Below, piece after piece: positions 37,183 to 47,664 of a stretch of 64,000 bases of DNA. The position numbers were made by a program, and so were the translations under genes. Every line of letters starts with the position of its first letter. Position 1 is the first letter of the stretch. Under the pieces are notes generated by a model. The model ran no database searches. It was not told the origin of the DNA and saw only the letters and a program-made list of their open reading frames with translations. Origin of the DNA: Ancylobacter sp. SL191 (lineage in GTDB: Bacteria; Pseudomonadota; Alphaproteobacteria; Rhizobiales; Xanthobacteraceae); NCBI RefSeq assembly GCF_026625645.1, contig NZ_CP113056.1:3323001-3387000 (forward strand), in the 5' to 3' direction.

Positions 37183-37829
37183 GGAACCACTTTCCGTAGT
37201 TGCCGAACAGGTAGGATTGTCTAGCCGATTCCGGCCGCAAACGCCAGCTTTGCGCGCGTTTCAGTGACGCGAAAAGCGTTTCACTTTCAATGTGTTATGC
37301 GGGCGTTTTGAGAAACTGTGGAGATCATGGCCAAACCGGGGCATTCACGGGCGTTTTAGCGCCGCCGGGATCGGAGGAACCCGCAGGCCCGGGCGTGCGG
37401 AGATCGCCAAGGCGGCAACCCGCCGGCGCCCGAGAGGGACACACACGCTGACATGGTGAAGGCCGCACGCAGACGCTGCCCCCTCGGCGCGCGCGGCATC
37501 ATCGTCGGGGCTGCCGCACGAAATTCCGCACCCTCCGTCGCAAAATGTCGCCGCTGAGGGTCGCGTCAGCCACTGTCACGGCTCGCTCGCAAGACGTTCC
37601 CGACGACCGACCGCCGGATCCCCCGACGCCGCTCCTCGGTAAGCAGATCGCCCCTGCCCACCTTCCCAGCTGGAGGACGTCGTCCGGTCTCCAGCTTCGC
37701 GCGCCGGCGGCAAGGCATAGCTGCCCGGCTCCTTGCTCCGCCCCCTCATCGCGGCAGCGGCATCGCTCGCGTCGTTTCCCTTGCACAATGCCCCCGTCTC
37801 GGCACAGTGGGCGGTACCGGGGGGTCTCC
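37183..37829. other. Intergenic region between divergent gyrA and marC
   Basis: A 647-base gap between divergently oriented genes. It probably holds the gyrA promoter (an AT-richer tract with TTGAAA on the minus strand near 37290) and the marC promoter. Open frames here show no protein-like sequence. I see no tRNA, repeat or other named element. Confidence 0.5.
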
Positions 37830-38456
37830 ATGCTCGACTACGTCTTCTCCGCCGCCGTCACCATGCTGGTGGTGATCGATCCCATTGGCCTCGCGCCGCT
37901 GTTTCTCGCGGTGACGCATGATCTGTCGCCGGCCGAGCGGCGGCTGGTGGCCTGGCGTTCCTCGGCCATCGCGCTGGCTATTCTGGTGTTCTTCGGGCTG
38001 GTCGGCGCGCCGCTGCTCCATGCGCTCGGCATCACCCTGCCGGCCTTTCGCATCGCCGGCGGGTTGCTGCTTTTCACCATCTCCTTCGAGATGGTGTTCG
38101 GCCGGCGCACCGAACGGACGATCGATTCCAGCGCCGCCACGGCGCGCGAGCAGGCGCTGCGCATGATGGCGGTGTTTCCGCTGGCGATTCCGCTCATGGC
38201 CGGCCCCGGCGCCATCACCGCCATGCTGCTGCTGGCCGGCGAGGCGCATGGCGATCCCGCCCGGCTGGCAGCGCTGTTCGGCATCACCCTCCTGGTGATC
38301 GCGAGCTGCCTGCTGGTCTATCTCGCCGCTGGCGGGGTGAACCGGCTGCTCGGCGTCACTGGCAACGCCATCCTCTCGCGCCTGCTCGGCGTGGTGCTGA
38401 CGGCGCTAGCGGTGCAGTTCGTCATCGACGGCATCCGCGCCGCCTTTCCGAGCTGA
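37830..38456 (+). CDS. MarC-family integral membrane protein
   Basis: A 208-residue protein from ATG 37830. It has about six transmembrane segments and the VVIDPIGLAPLFLAVT start characteristic of the MarC family, followed by GITLPAFRIAGGLLLF and a GPGAITAMLLL segment. It is an inner-membrane protein with no proven transport role. The frame extends upstream, but that part is not protein-like. Confidence 0.92.
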   Translation: MLDYVFSAAVTMLVVIDPIGLAPLFLAVTHDLSPAERRLVAWRSSAIALAILVFFGLVGAPLLHALGITLPAFRIAGGLLLFTISFEMVFGRRTERTIDSSAATAREQALRMMAVFPLAIPLMAGPGAITAMLLLAGEAHGDPARLAALFGITLLVIASCLLVYLAAGGVNRLLGVTGNAILSRLLGVVLTALAVQFVIDGIRAAFPS

Positions 38457-38514
38457 GTAGCGGGGGTTCGAGCGGCGGCGTCGCTTGGCCCCAGCGCCTT
38501 CGCCCACGAGGGCG

Positions 38515-38532
38515 GGCCCCTTTAGCGGGGCC
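38515..38532. terminator. Possible bidirectional hairpin between marC and ssb
   Basis: GGCCCC (38515-38520), loop TTTAGC, GGGGCC (38527-38532), in the gap between the convergent marC and ssb genes. There is no T tract. Confidence 0.35.
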
Positions 38533-38719
38533 GGACACTGGGCGAGACCGGGAAGAACCTTTGAATCACCAAAGGTGCCGGGCGCCCGGCAAAAGCCCCG
38601 CCTTGTCCGCCATGTTCCTGCCCGCGCCGGGCGCCAGCCTATGCTGCGATCCCGCGCGGCTCATCGAGCCACGCATGGGCGCCTGCTTCGCGCCGGCCTG
38701 AACCCCGGTGCTGCAATCC

Positions 38720-39289
38720 TCAGAACGGGATGTCGTCGTCGAGATCGCCGCCGAACTTGCCGCCGCCGCCCGCCGGGGCCGGCTTGCGGTCATTGCCGAA
38801 GGATCCGCCACCGCCGCCGACGCTCGCACGCGAACCGCCGCCGCCAAAGGACGCGCCACCGGAATAACCGCCGCCCGAACCGAAATCGCTGCCGCCGGCG
38901 CTGTAATCGTCACCGCCGCCCTCGCCGCCGCCACTGCCGCGGCTGTCGAGAATGGTCAGTTCACCGCGATAGGCGCGCAGCACGACCTCAGTAAAATAAC
39001 GCTCGCCGCCATTCTGATCGGTCGCCTTGCGGGTCTCGAGCTGTCCTTCGATGTAGACCTTGGTACCCTTGCGCAGATACTGCTCGGCGACCTTCAGCAG
39101 GTTCTCGTTGAAGATCACCACACTGTGCCACTCGGTGCGCTCCTTGCGCTCACCGGAGGCCTTGTCGCGCCAGGTCTCGGAGGTGGCGATGCGCAGGTTG
39201 CAGACCCGCCCGCCATTCTGGAAGGTGCGCACTTCCGGATCGCGGCCGAGATTGCCGATCAGAATAACCTTGTTGACGCTGCCCGCCAT
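38720..39289 (-). CDS. ssb: Single-stranded DNA-binding protein
   Basis: A 189-residue protein from ATG 39289 ([19 protein letters not shown]). It has an OB fold in residues about 5-110, a Gly/Ser-rich linker, and the terminal acidic tip DDDIPF that recruits replication and repair partners. It protects ssDNA during replication and repair. It is divergent from uvrA across a shared SOS box at 39482-39496. Confidence 0.97.
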   Translation of the reverse strand: MAGSVNKVILIGNLGRDPEVRTFQNGGRVCNLRIATSETWRDKASGERKERTEWHSVVIFNENLLKVAEQYLRKGTKVYIEGQLETRKATDQNGGERYFTEVVLRAYRGELTILDSRGSGGGEGGGDDYSAGGSDFGSGGGYSGGASFGGGGSRASVGGGGGSFGNDRKPAPAGGGGKFGGDLDDDIPF

Positions 39290-39481
39290 GTCGTCCTCCG
39301 AGAGTCTGTCGGACGCCCGCGGCGGAGCGCGCGCGCCTTGAAGCGGGCATGATAGCCCATCCCTGCCGCGCCGGCGCCCCCGCCCGCGCGGCTTTCCACA
39401 TGCCACTTCCCGCCGGCGACGGGCGGCTTCTCCCGAAAATGCCGGGCGCGCCTGCGCACCGCTCGCCCCAGCTCCACAAGT

Positions 39482-39496
39482 GTTCTTGTTATGTTC
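39482..39496. promoter_or_regulatory. LexA (SOS) box between ssb and uvrA
   Basis: GTTC (39482-39485), seven bases, GTTC (39493-39496): the alphaproteobacterial LexA site. It lies between two genes that are classical SOS members, which makes it convincing. It probably represses both directions. Confidence 0.85.
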
Positions 39497-39598
39497 CTAG
39501 CATTATGGCTAGTCTGATGCAAGACGACGAGTCGCACATTGCAGCCGGCCGGAGCCGCATTATGTTAAGCGCCGTGATCGCCAGGGAGCTTTCCCATC

Positions 39599-39763
39599 AT
39601 GACCGACGTGCGTAATCGCCGGCGCGCCCGCGCCACTGCCATTGCCCTGCAGGCCGAGGACGCCCGTCAGGCGTTGATCCGCCGCGCGCTTCTCGCCGTA
39701 ACGGGCGGGCTTATCGCCGCCGTGGCGGTCGCTGCCCTCGCCATGCGGGGCATCGGCTTCTGA
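39599..39763 (+). CDS. Small single-pass membrane protein (54 aa)
   Basis: A 54-residue frame from ATG 39599 behind a GGGAGC ribosome site. It has a basic N-terminus (RNRRRARAT) then a transmembrane helix of about 18 residues ([16 protein letters not shown]). It sits between the SOS box and uvrA and so may be part of the SOS-controlled transcript. It is not recognised; small SOS membrane proteins exist in other bacteria as division inhibitors, but nothing proves that here. Confidence 0.5.
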   Translation: MTDVRNRRRARATAIALQAEDARQALIRRALLAVTGGLIAAVAVAALAMRGIGF

Positions 39764-39831
39764 TCCGTGCCGGGACGGGCGGCCGCCCCAGCGAACCTGT
39801 TTTGGCACTGCCCGTCGATAAAGAGACCGGA

Positions 39832-42735
39832 ATGAAGGATCGCGTGGATCTTCCGCGCCGCGACGCCCGTTCGATCGTCATTCGCGGGGCGCGCGAGCAT
39901 AATCTCAAGAATGTCGATCTGGAGATCCCGCGCGACAGCCTGGTGGTGTTCACCGGTCTGTCCGGCTCGGGCAAGTCGTCGCTCGCTTTCGACACTATCT
40001 ATGCCGAAGGCCAGCGCCGCTATGTCGAGAGCCTGTCGGCCTATGCCCGCCAGTTTCTCGAAATGATGCAGAAGCCGGACGTCGACCAGATCGACGGCCT
40101 CTCCCCGGCCATCTCCATCGAGCAGAAGACCACCTCGAAGAATCCGCGCTCGACGGTCGGCACCGTCACCGAGATCTATGACTATATGCGCCTGCTCTGG
40201 GCGCGGGTTGGTGTGCCCTATTCGCCGGCCACCGGCCTGCCGATCGAGAGCCAGACGGTCAGCCAGATGGTCGACCGCGTGCTCGCCTTGCCGGAAAAGA
40301 CCCGGCTCTATCTGCTCGCGCCCGTGGTGCGCGGGCGCAAGGGCGAATACCGCAAGGAGCTGGCGGACTTCCAGAAAAAGGGCTTCCAGCGCGTCAAGAT
40401 CGACGGCCAGTTTCACGAGATCGCCGAGGCGCCGGCGCTCGACAAGAAGTTCAAGCACGACATCGACGTGGTGGTGGACCGCCTGGTCGTGCGGCCGGAC
40501 ATCGCCAGCCGCCTCGCTGATTCCTTCGAGACCGCGCTCGGCCTTGCCGACGGCATCGCGGTGATCGAGTTCGCCGACGAGAAGGACGAGGGCGGCGAGG
40601 CGCGGCGCATCATCTTCTCGGAGAAATTCGCCTGCCCGGTCTCCGGTTTCACCATTCCCGAGATCGAGCCCCGGCTTTTTTCCTTCAACAACCCGTTTGG
40701 CGCGTGCCCGGTCTGCGATGGCCTCGGCCATGAGAGCAAGATCGACCCCGAACTCATCGTGCCGGACCGCACGCGCAGCCTGAAGCAAGGCGCCATCGCG
40801 CCCTGGGCGAAGTCCTCGTCGCCGTATTACGGCCAGACGCTCGACGCGCTCGCCCGCCATTACGGCTTCAAGCTCACCACCAAATGGGCTGATCTGCCGG
40901 AGAAGGCCCAGCAGGTCATTCTGCACGGCTCCGGGTCTGAGGTGATCCGCTTCGTCTATGATGACGGCATGCGGGCCTATGAGACCGCGAAGACCTTCGA
41001 GGGCATCGTCACCAATCTCGAGCGCCGCTGGCGCGAGACCGAGAGCGACTGGGCGCGCGAGGAGATCGGCAAATATTTTTCCGCCGTGCCCTGCGCCGCC
41101 TGCAATGGCTTCCGGCTGAAGCCCGAGGCGCTGGCGGTGAAGATCGCCGGCAGCCATATCGGCAACGCCGCGCAGCTTTCCGTGCGCGCGGCGCTGGAGT
41201 GGTTTGGCACCCTGCCCGGCCAGCTTTCCGACAAGCAGAACGAGATCGCCGTCCGCATCCTCAAGGAGATTCGCGAGCGCCTCGCCTTCCTGCTCGATGT
41301 CGGGCTGGATTATCTCACCCTCGCGCGCGCCTCCGGCACGCTGTCGGGCGGCGAGAGCCAGCGCATCCGCCTCGCCTCGCAGATCGGTTCGGGGCTGACC
41401 GGCGTGCTCTATGTGCTGGACGAGCCCTCCATCGGTCTGCACCAGCGCGACAATGAACGCCTGCTCGGCACGCTGCGCCGGCTGCGCGACCTCGGCAACA
41501 CGGTGATCGTGGTCGAGCATGACGAGGACGCCATCCTCGCCGCCGATTATGTCGTGGATGTCGGGCCAGGCGCCGGCGTGCATGGCGGGCGCATCGTCGC
41601 GCAGGGCACGCCGCCGGAAATCCTCGCCAACCCGAACTCGCTGACCGGCAAATACCTCACCGGCGCGCTCACCGTGCCGGTGCCCAAGCGCCGCAAGCCG
41701 GACCGCAAGCGGCTGCTGCGCGTGGTCAATGCCCGCGCCAATAACCTTAAGAACGTCACGGCGGAGATCCCGCTCGGCCTGTTCACCGCCGTCACCGGCG
41801 TCTCGGGCGGCGGCAAGTCGACCCTTCTGGTGGACACGCTCTACAAGGCGGTCGCGCGCCGGCTCAATGGCGCCTCCGAGCCGCCGCTGGCGCATGACGG
41901 GCTGGAAGGGCTGGAGCATCTCGATAAGGTCATCGATATCGACCAGTCGCCGATCGGCCGGACGCCGCGGTCGAATCCCGCGACCTATACCGGCGCCTTC
42001 ACGCCGATCCGCGAATGGTTCGCCGGCCTGCCGGAGGCGAAGGCGCGCGGCTATGGCCCCGGCCGTTTCTCCTTCAACGTGAAGGGCGGGCGCTGCGAGG
42101 CCTGCCAGGGCGATGGTGTCATCAAGATCGAGATGCACTTCCTCCCCGATGTCTACGTCACCTGCGACGTCTGCAAGGGCAAGCGCTACAACCGTGAGAC
42201 GCTCGAAGTCACCTTCAAGAACAAGTCGATAGCCGATGTTCTTGATATGACGGTCGAGGAAGGCGCCGAATTCTTCAAGGCGGTGCCGGCGGTGCGCGAG
42301 AAGCTGGAGACGCTGTCCCGCGTCGGCCTCGACTATATCAAGGTCGGCCAGCAGGCGAACACGCTGTCCGGCGGCGAGGCGCAGCGCGTCAAGCTCTCCA
42401 AGGAGCTGTCGCGCCGGGCGACCGGGCGCACGCTCTATATTCTCGACGAGCCGACCACCGGCCTGCACTTCCACGATGTGGCCAAGCTCTTGGAAGTGCT
42501 CCACGAGCTGGTCGAGCAGGGCAATACGGTGGTGGTGATCGAGCACAATCTCGAGGTCATCAAGACCGCCGACTGGGTGCTCGACCTCGGCCCGGAGGGC
42601 GGCGATGGCGGCGGCGAGATCGTCGCAGCCGGGCCGCCGGAGGTGATCGCCAAAACGGAGCGCAGCCACACCGGCCGCTTCCTCGCCGAGGTGCTGGCCC
42701 GCCGCCCGCTCAAATCGCGTAGCGCGGCAGAGTAG
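39832..42735 (+). CDS. uvrA: UvrABC system protein A
   Basis: A 967-residue protein from ATG 39832 (a TTG at 39802 is in frame but less likely). It has two ABC ATPase halves: Walker [10 protein letters not shown] and GVSGGGKST, signatures LSGGESQRI and LSGGEAQRV, and zinc modules CPVCDGLGH and [16 protein letters not shown]. It recognises DNA damage for nucleotide excision repair with UvrB. It is preceded by the SOS box. A 1056-residue opposite-strand frame is a shadow. Confidence 0.98.
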   Translation: MKDRVDLPRRDARSIVIRGAREHNLKNVDLEIPRDSLVVFTGLSGSGKSSLAFDTIYAEGQRRYVESLSAYARQFLEMMQKPDVDQIDGLSPAISIEQKTTSKNPRSTVGTVTEIYDYMRLLWARVGVPYSPATGLPIESQTVSQMVDRVLALPEKTRLYLLAPVVRGRKGEYRKELADFQKKGFQRVKIDGQFHEIAEAPALDKKFKHDIDVVVDRLVVRPDIASRLADSFETALGLADGIAVIEFADEKDEGGEARRIIFSEKFACPVSGFTIPEIEPRLFSFNNPFGACPVCDGLGHESKIDPELIVPDRTRSLKQGAIAPWAKSSSPYYGQTLDALARHYGFKLTTKWADLPEKAQQVILHGSGSEVIRFVYDDGMRAYETAKTFEGIVTNLERRWRETESDWAREEIGKYFSAVPCAACNGFRLKPEALAVKIAGSHIGNAAQLSVRAALEWFGTLPGQLSDKQNEIAVRILKEIRERLAFLLDVGLDYLTLARASGTLSGGESQRIRLASQIGSGLTGVLYVLDEPSIGLHQRDNERLLGTLRRLRDLGNTVIVVEHDEDAILAADYVVDVGPGAGVHGGRIVAQGTPPEILANPNSLTGKYLTGALTVPVPKRRKPDRKRLLRVVNARANNLKNVTAEIPLGLFTAVTGVSGGGKSTLLVDTLYKAVARRLNGASEPPLAHDGLEGLEHLDKVIDIDQSPIGRTPRSNPATYTGAFTPIREWFAGLPEAKARGYGPGRFSFNVKGGRCEACQGDGVIKIEMHFLPDVYVTCDVCKGKRYNRETLEVTFKNKSIADVLDMTVEEGAEFFKAVPAVREKLETLSRVGLDYIKVGQQANTLSGGEAQRVKLSKELSRRATGRTLYILDEPTTGLHFHDVAKLLEVLHELVEQGNTVVVIEHNLEVIKTADWVLDLGPEGGDGGGEIVAAGPPEVIAKTERSHTGRFLAEVLARRPLKSRSAAE

Positions 42736-42917
42736 GCCGGAAGAGCGGGGGCGGCGTCGCGCCGCCACCCTCCTTCGTGCCACGTGGTCGGAGGCTCGGC
42801 CGAACACCTGCGTCAAAGGCGTGGATGGTCGGGCCACGCCCGACCATGACGTCGCTATGGTGGCTTCATGTCATGGGCCGTGTCACCGGCGTAGACCACC
42901 CGTCATCCCAAAGACAC

Positions 42918-42952
42918 CGTCGTCCCCGGGCTTGGCCCGGGGATCCACGACG
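42918..42952. repeat. REP-like palindrome
   Basis: CGTCGT-CCCCGGGC-TTG-GCCCGGGG-ATCC-ACGACG: a perfect 8-bp inner stem with outer CGTCGT/ACGACG arms. It lies in the 291-base gap between uvrA and the convergent ctaA, where no gene is seen. It has the form of dispersed intergenic palindromes. Confidence 0.6.
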
Positions 42953-43026
42953 TGAAACGAGCACCACGGCCAACGCAGCGCGACGGCTCGCGCCACGCCG
43001 TCGGCAAGCCGCGGCTGGAACCCGCC

Positions 43027-44115
43027 CTAGCGCGCCGTCGCCACAACAGTCCCCTCCCGCAACCGCACCAGATGCACCGTCGCGGCGATCAGCACGATGG
43101 TCGCGCCGAACTGGTGGGTGAGCGCGATGTCGATCGGCACCTGGTGGATCAGCGTGAGGATGCCGAGCATCGCCTGGCAGGCGACCAGCCCGAAGATCAG
43201 CAGCGCCCGCTGGCGCGCCGCACCGCCCGCCCGGCGCGCGGCGAGGTAATGGCCGAGGGCGAGCGCCAGCAGCACATAGGCGACGAGCCGGTGGTTGAAC
43301 TGCACGGTCAGCACGTTCTCGAACAGGTTCCGCCACGCCGGCTGCTGCACGAAGAGATTGGCCATGGGCGGCACGAGATGGCCATCCATCAGCGGCCAGG
43401 TCGTGTAGGTCAGGCCCGCATCGAGCCCCGCAACCAGTCCGCCGAGGAAGATCTGCAGCACCACGACGCCGAGCAGGATGTGCGCGTTGGTGCGCAGCCA
43501 GGCCGGCACCGCCTGCGGCGCGTGGGCGGGCTTCAGCGACGCAGCGACCGCCACGGTGGCGGCGAGGATGATGCAGGCCAGCGTCAGGTGAGTGGCGAGC
43601 CGGTACTGGCTCACATCCACCCGGTTCACCAGCCCCGAGGCAACCATCCACCAGCCGACCGCCCCCTGCAGCCCGCCGAGCACGAACAGCCCGCCGAGCT
43701 TCCAGCCCAGCGGCCGGTCGATCAGCCCGCGCCAGAGGAAGAACAGGAAAGGTAGCAGGAAGACGAAGCCGATGATGCGACCGAGCAGCCGGTGACCCCA
43801 TTCCCACCAGAAAATGTATTTGAACTCGTCGAGGCTCATGCCCCGGTTGATCTGCACATATTGCGGGATCTGCCGGTACTTCTCGAACTCGGCCTGCCAC
43901 TGCGCATCGGAGAGCGGCGGAAGCGTGCCGGTCACCGGCTTCCACTCGGTGATGGAGAGGCCGGATTCGGTCAGACGCGTCGCGCCGCCGACGACGACCA
44001 TCAGCACGATCAGCGCCGCCACGGCATAGAGCCACAGGCGCACGGGGCGCAGGCGATCGGCGGCCCCGGTTGCGGCGCGCGGGGCGGTGGCGGGAAAGGT
44101 CTGGTCAAGGGCCAT
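43027..44115 (-). CDS. ctaA: Heme A synthase (CtaA/Cox15)
   Basis: A 362-residue protein from ATG 44115. It has about eight membrane helices with heme-ligand histidines in [25 protein letters not shown] and LTHQFGAT, and the start [15 protein letters not shown] typical of the Cox15-like alphaproteobacterial form. It oxidises heme O to heme A for cytochrome c oxidase, in the inner membrane. The frame continues upstream without protein-like sequence. Confidence 0.95.
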   Translation of the reverse strand: MALDQTFPATAPRAATGAADRLRPVRLWLYAVAALIVLMVVVGGATRLTESGLSITEWKPVTGTLPPLSDAQWQAEFEKYRQIPQYVQINRGMSLDEFKYIFWWEWGHRLLGRIIGFVFLLPFLFFLWRGLIDRPLGWKLGGLFVLGGLQGAVGWWMVASGLVNRVDVSQYRLATHLTLACIILAATVAVAASLKPAHAPQAVPAWLRTNAHILLGVVVLQIFLGGLVAGLDAGLTYTTWPLMDGHLVPPMANLFVQQPAWRNLFENVLTVQFNHRLVAYVLLALALGHYLAARRAGGAARQRALLIFGLVACQAMLGILTLIHQVPIDIALTHQFGATIVLIAATVHLVRLREGTVVATAR

Positions 44116-44273
44116 GCTGCGCTCCTGGCAAGGGTGGCCATCAGCCCCGCTGGCCACCGTCGGCCGGGCGGCTTCCTCCCCGGCCCGGCGAGCGATATAG
44201 AGGCGTCGGGCAGCGCGCAACCGGACTCTTTGTCTCGCGCCGGCCAGTGATCCGACGCGAACAGGACGGTGCG

Positions 44274-44528
44274 ATGAGCCAGCAGCCGATGAGCGACCCA
44301 CGGGGCCTGCCCCCGCGCCTGCGCAAATTCATCGGCACGGTGGCGCTGCTGCTGCTGGTCATCATCTGGGCGCTGGCCGCCATGGCGCTGGCGCAGGGCC
44401 GCGTGACCACCCTGCCCGGCTATGCGCAGTTTTTCGCGTATGTGTTTCTCGGAATCGGCTGGGTATTTCCCGCCGGCTGGATCATCCGCTGGATGATGCG
44501 CTTCGACCGCCGGCCGGAAACGCTCTGA
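44274..44528 (+). CDS. DUF2842 membrane protein
   Basis: An 84-residue protein from ATG 44274. It has two membrane helices (about 20-41 and 52-73) and features [13 protein letters not shown] and [13 protein letters not shown] typical of DUF2842, a family of small alphaproteobacterial membrane proteins often near ctaA. The function is unknown; the neighbourhood suggests a link to cytochrome oxidase assembly. It is divergent from ctaA. Confidence 0.85.
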   Translation: MSQQPMSDPRGLPPRLRKFIGTVALLLLVIIWALAAMALAQGRVTTLPGYAQFFAYVFLGIGWVFPAGWIIRWMMRFDRRPETL

Positions 44529-44563
44529 TCCACCCGATCACAAGAGCTTGAGCGGACGCCGGG

Positions 44564-46090
44564 TCAGGCGGCCTGTGGCAGCGGCCTGGGCGGGGCGACC
44601 TCGGTGAAGGTCACCATGGCGATGTCGCCGAATCCCTGCTCGGCGAGATAGTCGAAGGCCTGCACCGCGTCGGTCGCGGCACCGCCGGGCTGGGTGACGA
44701 GGATCAGCGTCGGCTTGAGCGCCGCGACGCGCGCCGTGCCTTCCGCCTCGGCGAAGGGGGGCGCCGCCACCACCACATGGTCATAAGTCTGCATCAGCGC
44801 GCTGAGGATCAGCGTCAGCCGGTCGGCACCCACCAGCCCGCTCGCCTCGCAGGCACCGCGTCCGGGCGGAATCACATGGCAGCGTGAAGCCGCCTCGCGA
44901 TGGATGGCGTCGGAGAAGCTCGCCACGCCGAACAGCAGGTCGGTCAGCCCCGGCGCGCGCGGGTCGGTGGTCAGTTCGGCCAGCGCCGGCGCCATGACAT
45001 CGAGGCAGACGATCACGGTGCGCCGCTCGGGCGAGGCAAGGGCGCGCGCCAGCGCCAGCGCGCAGCGGGCGATGCCGTCATCGGGCGAGGGCCCCGTCAC
45101 CACCACAAGCCGTGCCGCGGCGCCGCGCAATTCGATCAAGCGGGCAAGATCGGCCAGTTCGCCATCACGGGACAGATGGCGGCGCGGGCGCGGCTCGCCT
45201 TCCCCGGCGAAATCATCGGCGCTTTCCGCGCCGATCCACGGCAGATGCTGCGCCGCGCCCTCACGAGCGAGTTCAGGAAGCGCGGGCGCGACAGCCGCAG
45301 GTGGAACGGGCGCACTCCGGCGTCGGCGGCGGAAGAATTGCAAGCCGAGCGCGACGCCGAAGGCGCCGAGCGCGGCCCCGCCGGCGGCCAAAGCGGGCGC
45401 CGGCGCGAGGGGCTCGGCCGGGGCCTGCGCCCGGGAAGCGAGCCGCGCCGGCATGGCAATGGGCCCGCCCGCTTCCATGTTGAAGGCGCCGCGCGTCTGG
45501 CGCAGCCGGAGATAGCTGTCGGCGAAAGCATTGGCGACATCGGCGGCGAGCGTCGGGCTGGCGGCAACGAAGCGGATGACGGTCTGCCCGTCCGCCCGGT
45601 CCTTCACCGTGAGCCCGCCCTCGATGGAACGCAGCGCGGCGGTATCGCCGGTGGAGGCGCTGGCCGGCGCGCCGAGCAGCGCGTTCAGCCGGTCGGACAG
45701 CGAGAGGCGGCGATCGGTGAGACGCTCGGTGAGCCGTGTGTCCTCAATGACCTGCCGGGCGAATTCGCGCGAGGCGATGATTTGCGCCCGCGTGGTCGGT
45801 GCCGCCATGCCGCGGGCCTCCGGCAGCAGGCGCGCCTCGGCCGCATAGCGCGGTTGGGCCAGCACGCCAGCCAACCCGCCGACCAGCAGGGCGGCAAGGC
45901 TCGGCACCAGCAGGTGGCGGCGGGCGAAGGCGCGAAATGCCGTACCGCGCGTTGGGACGGCGGTCACCGGTGATTGATCCGAGGCTTCCGATCCGGGCGC
46001 GATCGACGCGGCAATAGGCAGCGGCAGGAAGGGGCCATAGGCCTCCGCCACCGCAACTCCCGCACCTGCCATGTCCGGCTCGTTCACCAT
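44564..46090 (-). CDS. Wzz/BY-kinase-like polysaccharide protein with decayed Walker A
   Basis: A 508-residue protein from ATG 46090. Membrane segments at about residues 58-80 and 230-250 flank a Wzz-like periplasmic region (TRAQIIASREFARQVIEDTRL). The C-terminus looks like the CpsD/ParA-type ATPase of bacterial tyrosine kinases, but where Walker A should be the sequence is VTGPSPDDGIARC, lacking the lysine and the GK[ST]T core. There is no Tyr-rich tail. It probably controls chain length or export of exopolysaccharide without kinase activity. No other polysaccharide genes are adjacent. Confidence 0.75.
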   Translation of the reverse strand: MVNEPDMAGAGVAVAEAYGPFLPLPIAASIAPGSEASDQSPVTAVPTRGTAFRAFARRHLLVPSLAALLVGGLAGVLAQPRYAAEARLLPEARGMAAPTTRAQIIASREFARQVIEDTRLTERLTDRRLSLSDRLNALLGAPASASTGDTAALRSIEGGLTVKDRADGQTVIRFVAASPTLAADVANAFADSYLRLRQTRGAFNMEAGGPIAMPARLASRAQAPAEPLAPAPALAAGGAALGAFGVALGLQFFRRRRRSAPVPPAAVAPALPELAREGAAQHLPWIGAESADDFAGEGEPRPRRHLSRDGELADLARLIELRGAAARLVVVTGPSPDDGIARCALALARALASPERRTVIVCLDVMAPALAELTTDPRAPGLTDLLFGVASFSDAIHREAASRCHVIPPGRGACEASGLVGADRLTLILSALMQTYDHVVVAAPPFAEAEGTARVAALKPTLILVTQPGGAATDAVQAFDYLAEQGFGDIAMVTFTEVAPPRPLPQAA

Positions 46091-46221
46091 GGCCGCATTA
46101 GGCGACCATTGTGGTTTCCACCGTGTTAAAGGCCGCACGAGGATTGTCGGTGGGCCTACGGATGGCGCACCCCTCCCCGCCTGATACCGTCATCGGCGAT
46201 GCTGCCGATGAGGATCGCGTG

Positions 46222-47517
46222 ATGGTTGAAGGGCTTGTCTCCCGTCGTTCACTACTGGGCGCTGGCGCGGGGCTGATCGCGGCGATGGGGCTGACGCCGG
46301 CCGCCGCGCAGGTGCCGGGCGGCTCACCACGCGCGGGTGGCGCGGTCATCGGCGATGTCCGCGTGGAACGGATCGGCAGCTATGACGCTGCGCGCTTCAC
46401 GACGATCGGCGAGGACGAACTGCGCGACTTCATGAGCATCACCACGCAGCCCGGCGGCTATGTGGGCCGCTTTCCGGCCGCCCGATTCGGCGTGACGCTG
46501 TACCGCGTCACCTATCCGAGCGTCATTCCCGAGCTTGGCAATCGACCCGTCATGGCATCGGGCCTTGTGGCGGTGCCCGATGGGGCGGGCGCTGAGCTGC
46601 CGATGGTCAGCTATCAGCATGGCACGGTGTTCGACCGTTCCTATGTGCCCTCCCAGCCGGAGAACTCGACAGAGACGCGGCTCGCCCTGCTGGCTTTCGC
46701 CGCGCAGGGCTATGTGGTGATCGGCGCCGATTATTTCGGCCGCGGCAGCTCCGATCTGCCGGACAGCTATCTGGTCAAGGCCAGCACGCAGCAGGCGACC
46801 TATGACATGCTGCGGGCGGCGCGGCAGGTACTCGCGGCGCTTGGCATCACCCCTGGCCCGCTGTTTCTCTCCGGCTGGTCGCAGGGCGGCTGGGCCACCA
46901 TGGCGTTGCTGCAGAAGCTGGAATCGCTCGGCGAGCCGGTGGCTGCCGCCGGTGTGGCGAGCGGACCAATGGACATCTCGCTGCTGATCAATCGCTGGCT
47001 CAACAATCCCCAGCCGGTGGACGCGTCTTATCTGCCGGCCGCGGTTGCCATGCAGATCGAGGCCAAAGCCTATTACAACCAGATGCCGGGGATCGACGCC
47101 GTCGCCATCGAGCCGGCCTATCTGGAGGTGGCGCGTGCCTTCTACGCCGGCGATATCGATTATTGGGACTTCGCCAAGCGGACCCCGTCCACGCTCGCCG
47201 ACTTCATCCGGCAGGAGTTCCGTGACACCATCGCCGCAGGTCAGGGCGCGTACTGGACTCTGCTGGACGCGTCGGAAGTGTATCGTTGGCGCCGCAAGAC
47301 GCCGGTGCGCAGCTGGTATGGCGGCAAGGACGAGGTGACCCCGCCCGATCTCGCCAAGCTGCCGGCCCTCGCCGCCTCAATCACAGGCGGCGCGCGCTTC
47401 GAGGCGCTCGACGCCGGCGACGAGGCCGATCATCGGGGCATCTATGTCTATGCCCTGCTGGCGCAGAAACCGTGGTTCGATTCCCTGCTCGGGACCAGCG
47501 GCCAGACCCGTCCCTAG
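46222..47517 (+). CDS. Tat-exported alpha/beta hydrolase (lipase/esterase-like)
   Basis: A 431-residue protein from ATG 46222. A twin-arginine signal (SRRSLLGAGAGLIAAMG, then AAA cleavage) opens it. The fold shows SYQHGT, an ADYFGRG loop and the nucleophile elbow GWSQGG (Ser about 218), with a late Asp in GGKDEVTP and His in EADHRG completing a plausible catalytic triad. It resembles secretory lipases. The substrate is unknown. Folded export suggests a cofactor or fast folding. It is the last host gene before the second prophage. Confidence 0.8.
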   Translation: MVEGLVSRRSLLGAGAGLIAAMGLTPAAAQVPGGSPRAGGAVIGDVRVERIGSYDAARFTTIGEDELRDFMSITTQPGGYVGRFPAARFGVTLYRVTYPSVIPELGNRPVMASGLVAVPDGAGAELPMVSYQHGTVFDRSYVPSQPENSTETRLALLAFAAQGYVVIGADYFGRGSSDLPDSYLVKASTQQATYDMLRAARQVLAALGITPGPLFLSGWSQGGWATMALLQKLESLGEPVAAAGVASGPMDISLLINRWLNNPQPVDASYLPAAVAMQIEAKAYYNQMPGIDAVAIEPAYLEVARAFYAGDIDYWDFAKRTPSTLADFIRQEFRDTIAAGQGAYWTLLDASEVYRWRRKTPVRSWYGGKDEVTPPDLAKLPALAASITGGARFEALDAGDEADHRGIYVYALLAQKPWFDSLLGTSGQTRP

Positions 47518-47587
47518 GCCGTGTGGCCCGGCGACACCGGGTGCGGCTCAATGAGACTGTCGTCTTCGGGATATGCCTGCGGCCTAA

Positions 47588-47632
47588 TGGTCGGAGCGGC
47601 GGGATTCGAACCCACGACCCCTAGTCCCCCAG
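47588..47632 (-). other. Displaced tRNA-Pro (GGG) 3' fragment, prophage att site
   Basis: Read on the minus strand, CTGGGGGACTAG (anticodon loop and 3' stem) continues through the T-arm GGGTTCGAATCCC, the acceptor strand and CCA to 47588. The 5' half is missing and replaced by unrelated sequence just before the loop, so crossover occurred in or near the anticodon loop. The rest of the gene should lie at the far right end of the prophage outside the window. The integrase starts 33 bases away. Confidence 0.85.
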
Positions 47633-47664
47633 GTCGAGAGGCGGTCGCCGTAGCGCGTTGCGAT

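Noticed and set aside
39667..42837. A 1056-residue minus-strand frame opposite uvrA
   Set aside because: Pure shadow of uvrA in a GC-rich genome; no protein-like segments.
46111..46221. N-terminal extension of the hydrolase
   Set aside because: Lies before a normal Tat signal and is not protein-like; ATG 46222 is preferred.
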